Shown: piece by piece, positions 60,467 to 64,000 of the stretch
How positions within the stretch are numbered: position 1 is the first letter of the stretch
Layout of the letters: each line of letters opens with the position of its first letter
Assembly (NCBI GenBank): GCA_027943885.1
Contig: AP027078.1
Location: 124,001-188,000 of the forward strand
Length of the DNA stretch: 64,000 nt
Direction of reading: 5' to 3'
DNA from: Candidatus Tyloplasma litorale
GTDB taxonomy: Bacteria > Bacillota_I > Bacilli_A > Mycoplasmatales > Hepatoplasmataceae
Notes under the pieces: generated by a model
What the model saw: only the letters and a program-made list of their open reading frames with translations
Told to the model about the DNA's origin: nothing
Databases searched by the model: none
Made by a program: the position numbers and the translations under genes

Positions 60467-61474
60467 ATGGGGATTTTTAAAAAGAAAAATACTGATGAAG
60501 TTGTTTCGGCTATAAAAAAAGCAAAACTTTCAAAATCAGAAAAATATAATAAGGGTTTAAAAACTTCTAGAGAAAATTTTACTAGAAGATTTTTAAAACT
60601 TGCAACAAAATATCGTAAGGTTAATTCAGAATATTTTGTTGAACTTGAGGAATTATTAATAATGGCAGATGTTGGTGTTCAATTTACAATGTCATTAATT
60701 AATTCTCTTAAAGAAGAAGCTAAATTAAAGAATATTCAAGACCCAATAAAAATGAATGAATTAATTTTTAATTTTCTATTTAAGCAATATTCTAATAAAA
60801 AAAATGAATCTGTTGAACTTAATTTAATTGACAATGAATTAAATGTTATTTTAGTTATGGGTGTTAATGGAGTTGGTAAAACAACAACAATTGGTAAATT
60901 AACAAAAAGATTAAAAGATGAAGGAAAAAATGTTGTTTTAGCAGCTGCCGATACTTTTAGGGCAGGTGCAGTTGCCCAATTGAAAATTTGAGCAGAAAGA
61001 ACAAATTGTGAAATTGTTACACCTTCTAAAGATGGTCAAGATCCTGCTTCTGTAGTTTATCAAGGATTAGAAAAATCAAAAGATATTAATGCTGATGTTT
61101 TAATAGTTGATACTGCTGGAAGATTACAAAATAAGGAAGGTTTAATGAGAGAACTTTCTAAAATTAGTCAAATAATTGAAAGATCTACAGGCAAACCACC
61201 TATTGAATCTTTACTTGTTTTAGATGCAACAACTGGTCAAAATGGTGTTATTCAAGCTGAGTCATTCAATGATATAGCTAATTTAACAGGTATCATTTTA
61301 ACAAAAATGGATTCGTCAGCAAAAGGTGGAATTATTTTATCAATTAAACATACATTTAATATTCCTGTTAAATTTATTGGATTAGGAGAATCATTGGATG
61401 ATTTAGAAGTTTTTGATATCAAAGAATATTTAAGAGGTTTAACTATGGGAATGATTGAGAATGTAAATGAGTAA
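60467..61474 (+). CDS. ftsY: Signal recognition particle receptor FtsY
   Basis: 335 aa. N domain, then G domain with MGVNGVGKTTTIGKL (about residue 130), AAADTFRAGAVAQL, DTAGRLQNK, LDATTGQN and TKMDSSAKGGIIL. No long acidic A domain; a short Lys-rich N-terminus (GIFKKKN) may bind the membrane. Receptor for Ffh (39.1 kb). Overlaps ylxM by 8 nt. Confidence 0.96.
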
Positions 61475-61784
61475 ATTAGAAAAAATAAAAGAATTATCAA
61501 TATTGTTTGATTTATACCAAAACATTCTTACTGATATACAAAAAAACATTTTTATTATGTATTTTTTAGAAGATAAATCTTTATCTGAAATTGCTGATTA
61601 TCAAAATACATCAAGAACTTCAATTTCTGATTCTTTAAAAAAATCAGAACAAAAATTACTTTCTATTGAACAAAAATTGGGATTTGCTAAAATTAGACAA
61701 AAACTTGATAGATTAATTTTATCTTTAGAACAAAAAGGTGAAAGAAAAATATCTAGTCAATTAAATTCAATTTTAAACAAATAA
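61467..61784 (+). CDS. ylxM: YlxM/p13-like SRP-associated helix-turn-helix protein
   Basis: 105 aa. Sigma-70 region-4-like helix-turn-helix: YFLEDKSLSEIADYQNTSRTSISD (written in part) at residues about 31-54, preceded by LYQNILTDIQKNIF. YlxM modulates SRP GTPase activity in Gram-positives and normally lies between ftsY and ffh; here ffh is 21 kb away. Start ATG inside ftsY. Confidence 0.9.
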   Translation: MSKLEKIKELSILFDLYQNILTDIQKNIFIMYFLEDKSLSEIADYQNTSRTSISDSLKKSEQKLLSIEQKLGFAKIRQKLDRLILSLEQKGERKISSQLNSILNK

Positions 61785-61803
61785 CTATTAAATTTAATAA
61801 TGT

Positions 61804-61809
61804 TATAAT
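61804..61809 (+). promoter_or_regulatory. -10 box of leuS
   Basis: TATAAT ending 9 nt before the ATG at 61819; probably leaderless. Confidence 0.65.
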
Positions 61810-61818
61810 TAGGACATT

Positions 61819-63720
61819 ATGAGTTACAATCATTTAAAAATAGAAAAAAAATGACAAAAAATTTGAAGGAATAATAAAACTTTCAAAACAAATATTGATT
61901 CAAATAAACCTAAATTTTATGCCTTAGATATGTTTCCTTATCCTTCAGGAGCAGGCTTACATGTTGGACATCCAGAAGGGTATACTGCCACAGATATTAT
62001 TTCAAGAATGAAAAAAATGCAAGGTTATGAAGTATTACATCCAATGGGTTGAGATGCTTTTGGATTACCTGCAGAACAATATGCAATTCAAACAGGTAAT
62101 TCACCTGCAGAATTTACTAATAAAAATATTGAGGTTTTTAGAAAACAATTAAATTCCTTAGGTTTTTCTTTTGATTGGGAACGTGAAGTTAAAACAACTG
62201 ATCCTGAGTATTTTAAAAATACTCAATGAATTTTTGCTCAGTTATTTAAGCATAATTTAGCTGAAATTATGGAAGTTGAAGTTAATTGATCTCCTTCTTT
62301 AAATACTGTTTTAGCCAATGAAGAGGTATTAAATGATGAAAATGGTAATTTAGTTGCTGAAAGAGATGGTCTTCCAGTTCAAAAAAAACTTATGAAACAA
62401 TGAGTTTTAAAAATTACTAAATATGCTCAAAAATTATTTGATGGATTACAAGATTTGGATTGACCTGAGTCTGTTAAAAAATTACAAAAAAATTGATTTT
62501 TTGAACAAGATGATAATGGAGAACACACTGATAAACTTCACATTAGAGATTGAATTTTCGCAAGACAAAGATATTGAGGAGAACCTTTTCCAATTATTCA
62601 TTTAGAAAATGGAGAAATATATTTAATTCCAGAAACAGAATATCCTGTGGAATTACCTAAATTACAAAATTATGAATTTACTCAAGATGGAGAACCTGCC
62701 TTAGGTAAGGCTAAAAATTGAGTTGAGGTTATTGTTAAGGGTCAAAAGGGGAAAAGAGATTTAAATACAATGCCACAATGAGCAGGTTCTAATTGATATT
62801 ATATTGGTTATGTTCTTAAAGAGGGTAAAAAGTATTTGAGTTTGGATGATCCAAAAGCTAAAGAAAGATTAGATAAATGATTACCTGTGGATTTATATAT
62901 AGGTGGTCAAGAACATGCTGTTCTTCATTTAATTTATGCTAGATTTTGACATATGTTTTTAAATGAAATTGGAATTACTAATGTTAAGGAACCATTTCAA
63001 AAATTATTTAATCAAGGAATGATTTTAGGTCCAGATGGTTCTAAAATGTCCAAATCAAAAGGTAATGTAATTAATCCTAATGAAATAATCGAAAAACATG
63101 GTGCTGATACTCTTAGATTGTATGAAATGTTTATGGGTGCTTTAGATGATGATAAACCATGATCTGAAGAAGGATTGCAAGCTTCAAGAAATTGATTAAA
63201 TAGAGTTTATAGATTTTATACTGAATTTATTAAATTTGGTACACCTTCAAATAATGTTAAAAATCAATTTAACAAAGTTTTAAAAGAAGTCACTGCTTTA
63301 TATGAAAATTTAAAATTTAATGTTGCTATTTCAAAAATGATGGTTTTCATTAATGAAATTTATAAAGATACAACTTTAAGTAAAGAAATAGCTATTGGAT
63401 TCTTACAATTATTATCATGTATTTGCCCACATATTGCTGAAGAATTACATTCACAAATAGTTAATAAAAATGAATCATTTTTTGATTTAAAATGACCTAT
63501 TGAAATTGAAGCAGAAAATATTCAAGAAGATTGAATTATTGTTATTCAAACAAATGGTAAATTAAGAGCAGAAATTAAAAATCCCAATTTATCATCAAAT
63601 CCTTCTGAAGAAGAATTAAAGAAATTTGTTATTAAAAATATACCAAATCATATTGATAAAATAAAAAAAATAAAAAAAATAATTTTTATAAAAAATAAAA
63701 TTATTAATGTTGTAATTTAG
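61819..63720 (+). CDS. leuS: Leucyl-tRNA synthetase lacking the CP1 editing domain
   Basis: 633 aa, against about 800-860 for most bacteria. Catalytic motifs are intact: [20 protein letters not shown] (HIGH variant, about residue 38) and [14 protein letters not shown] (KMSKS, about 413). The CP1 editing domain should lie between [14 protein letters not shown] and the RDWIFARQRYWGEPFPI motif; here only about 14 residues ([15 protein letters not shown]) join them, so the threonine-rich region and the editing Asp are missing. The anticodon-binding domain and C-terminal domain remain. The same loss is known in Mycoplasma mobile. Mischarging by norvaline, isoleucine or related amino acids would be uncorrected (inference). 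Many Trp codons are TGA. Confidence 0.96.
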
Positions 63721-63724
63721 TTTT

Positions 63725-64000
63725 ATGGAATTAAAAAGATTTCAATTTATAGAAGTGAAAGAACATGAAACATATTTAAGTTATAATGGTTCAGAATTAA
63801 AAAATTCTAGACCTTATTTGGTTATTAATCCATCGATTTCTTCTAAATATTTTTTATGTTGTCCTGTCACTGATATAGAAAATTCAAAAAAACAAAATAA
63901 AAAAACAGAAAGTTATTGATTAAAATATAATTTTAGAAAACCTTCTTATATCAAAATGAATATTTTAGTTACTCTTCCTAAGGAAATGATTCATAGAGAA
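63725..64000 (+). CDS. Hypothetical protein, possibly PemK/MazF-like, cut by window end
   Basis: The first 92 codons are visible, from the ATG at 63725, 4 nt after the leuS stop. The sequence RPYLVINPSISSKYFLCCPVTD resembles the start of the PemK/MazF-type barrel (RP.lVI......vi.cp.T), followed by a Lys-rich loop and a beta-rich ILVTLPKEMIHRE. No antitoxin gene lies upstream. The family call is weak and needs the rest of the gene. Confidence 0.45.

Overview
This 64-kb window comes from a very AT-rich bacterium that reads UGA as tryptophan. Almost every long gene has in-frame TGA codons at conserved tryptophan positions (for example the thioredoxin active site and ribosomal protein L28), and all assigned stops are TAA or TAG. 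Together with the gene content and order (DUF3196-tig-lon, pgsA-cinA-recA, fakA-plsX-rnc-smc-ftsY-ylxM) this indicates a Mollicute (Mycoplasma-type, genetic code 4). I cannot place it to genus from the sequence alone.

Layout. 1-1.6 kb: leftward ppa-rmuC operon. 1.6-7.2 kb: ECF S component, phosphoesterase, tRNA-Arg, DUF3196 protein, trigger factor, Lon. 7.2-17.2 kb: valS, rluD-type synthase, a metal-ligand-less RNase J-like protein, thioredoxin, cmk, der, gpsA, HU. 17.3-23.3 kb: YugP-type protease, DnaD-like protein, convergent recU, rnpB, pgsA, cinA C-terminal domain, recA, ymdB. 23.3-33.9 kb: two complete 16S-23S-5S operons in direct tandem, 181 bp apart and without tRNAs. 34.0-40.4 kb: rpsP-rimM-trmD-rplS-ffh, interrupted by three membrane-protein genes (an aquaporin-family channel, a permease and a probable NPA-less aquaporin paralog). 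40.5-46.3 kb: a coaD-gmk fusion, prpC-prkC, the ECF energizing module ecfA-ecfA-ecfT, truA. 46.3-49.4 kb: rplM-rpsI, tRNA-Ile, a histone-H1-like small protein, rbgA, engB, convergent rpmB. 49.5-54.1 kb: a three-gene ABC exporter whose ATPase has a long coiled coil inserted in its second nucleotide-binding domain. 54.2-61.8 kb: fakA-plsX-rnc-smc-ftsY-ylxM. 61.8 kb to the end: a leucyl-tRNA synthetase without its editing domain, then a truncated unknown gene.

Most genes serve core functions: translation and its quality control, protein targeting, lipid precursor synthesis, recombination and chromosome organisation. The EcfA/EcfA/EcfT module would energize S components such as the one at 1.6 kb. 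At least sixteen transcription units have a TATAAT-type -10 box ending only 6-9 nt before the start codon, so they probably give leaderless mRNAs; genes inside operons instead carry AGGAG-like ribosome-binding sites matching the intact anti-Shine-Dalgarno sequence of both 16S genes. No CRISPR array, insertion sequence, prophage or integrated element was seen. The most unusual items are the coaD-gmk fusion, the editing-domain-less LeuRS, the ABC ATPase insertion, the degenerate RNase J, the NPA-less aquaporin-like protein and the tandem rRNA operons with their sequence differences.
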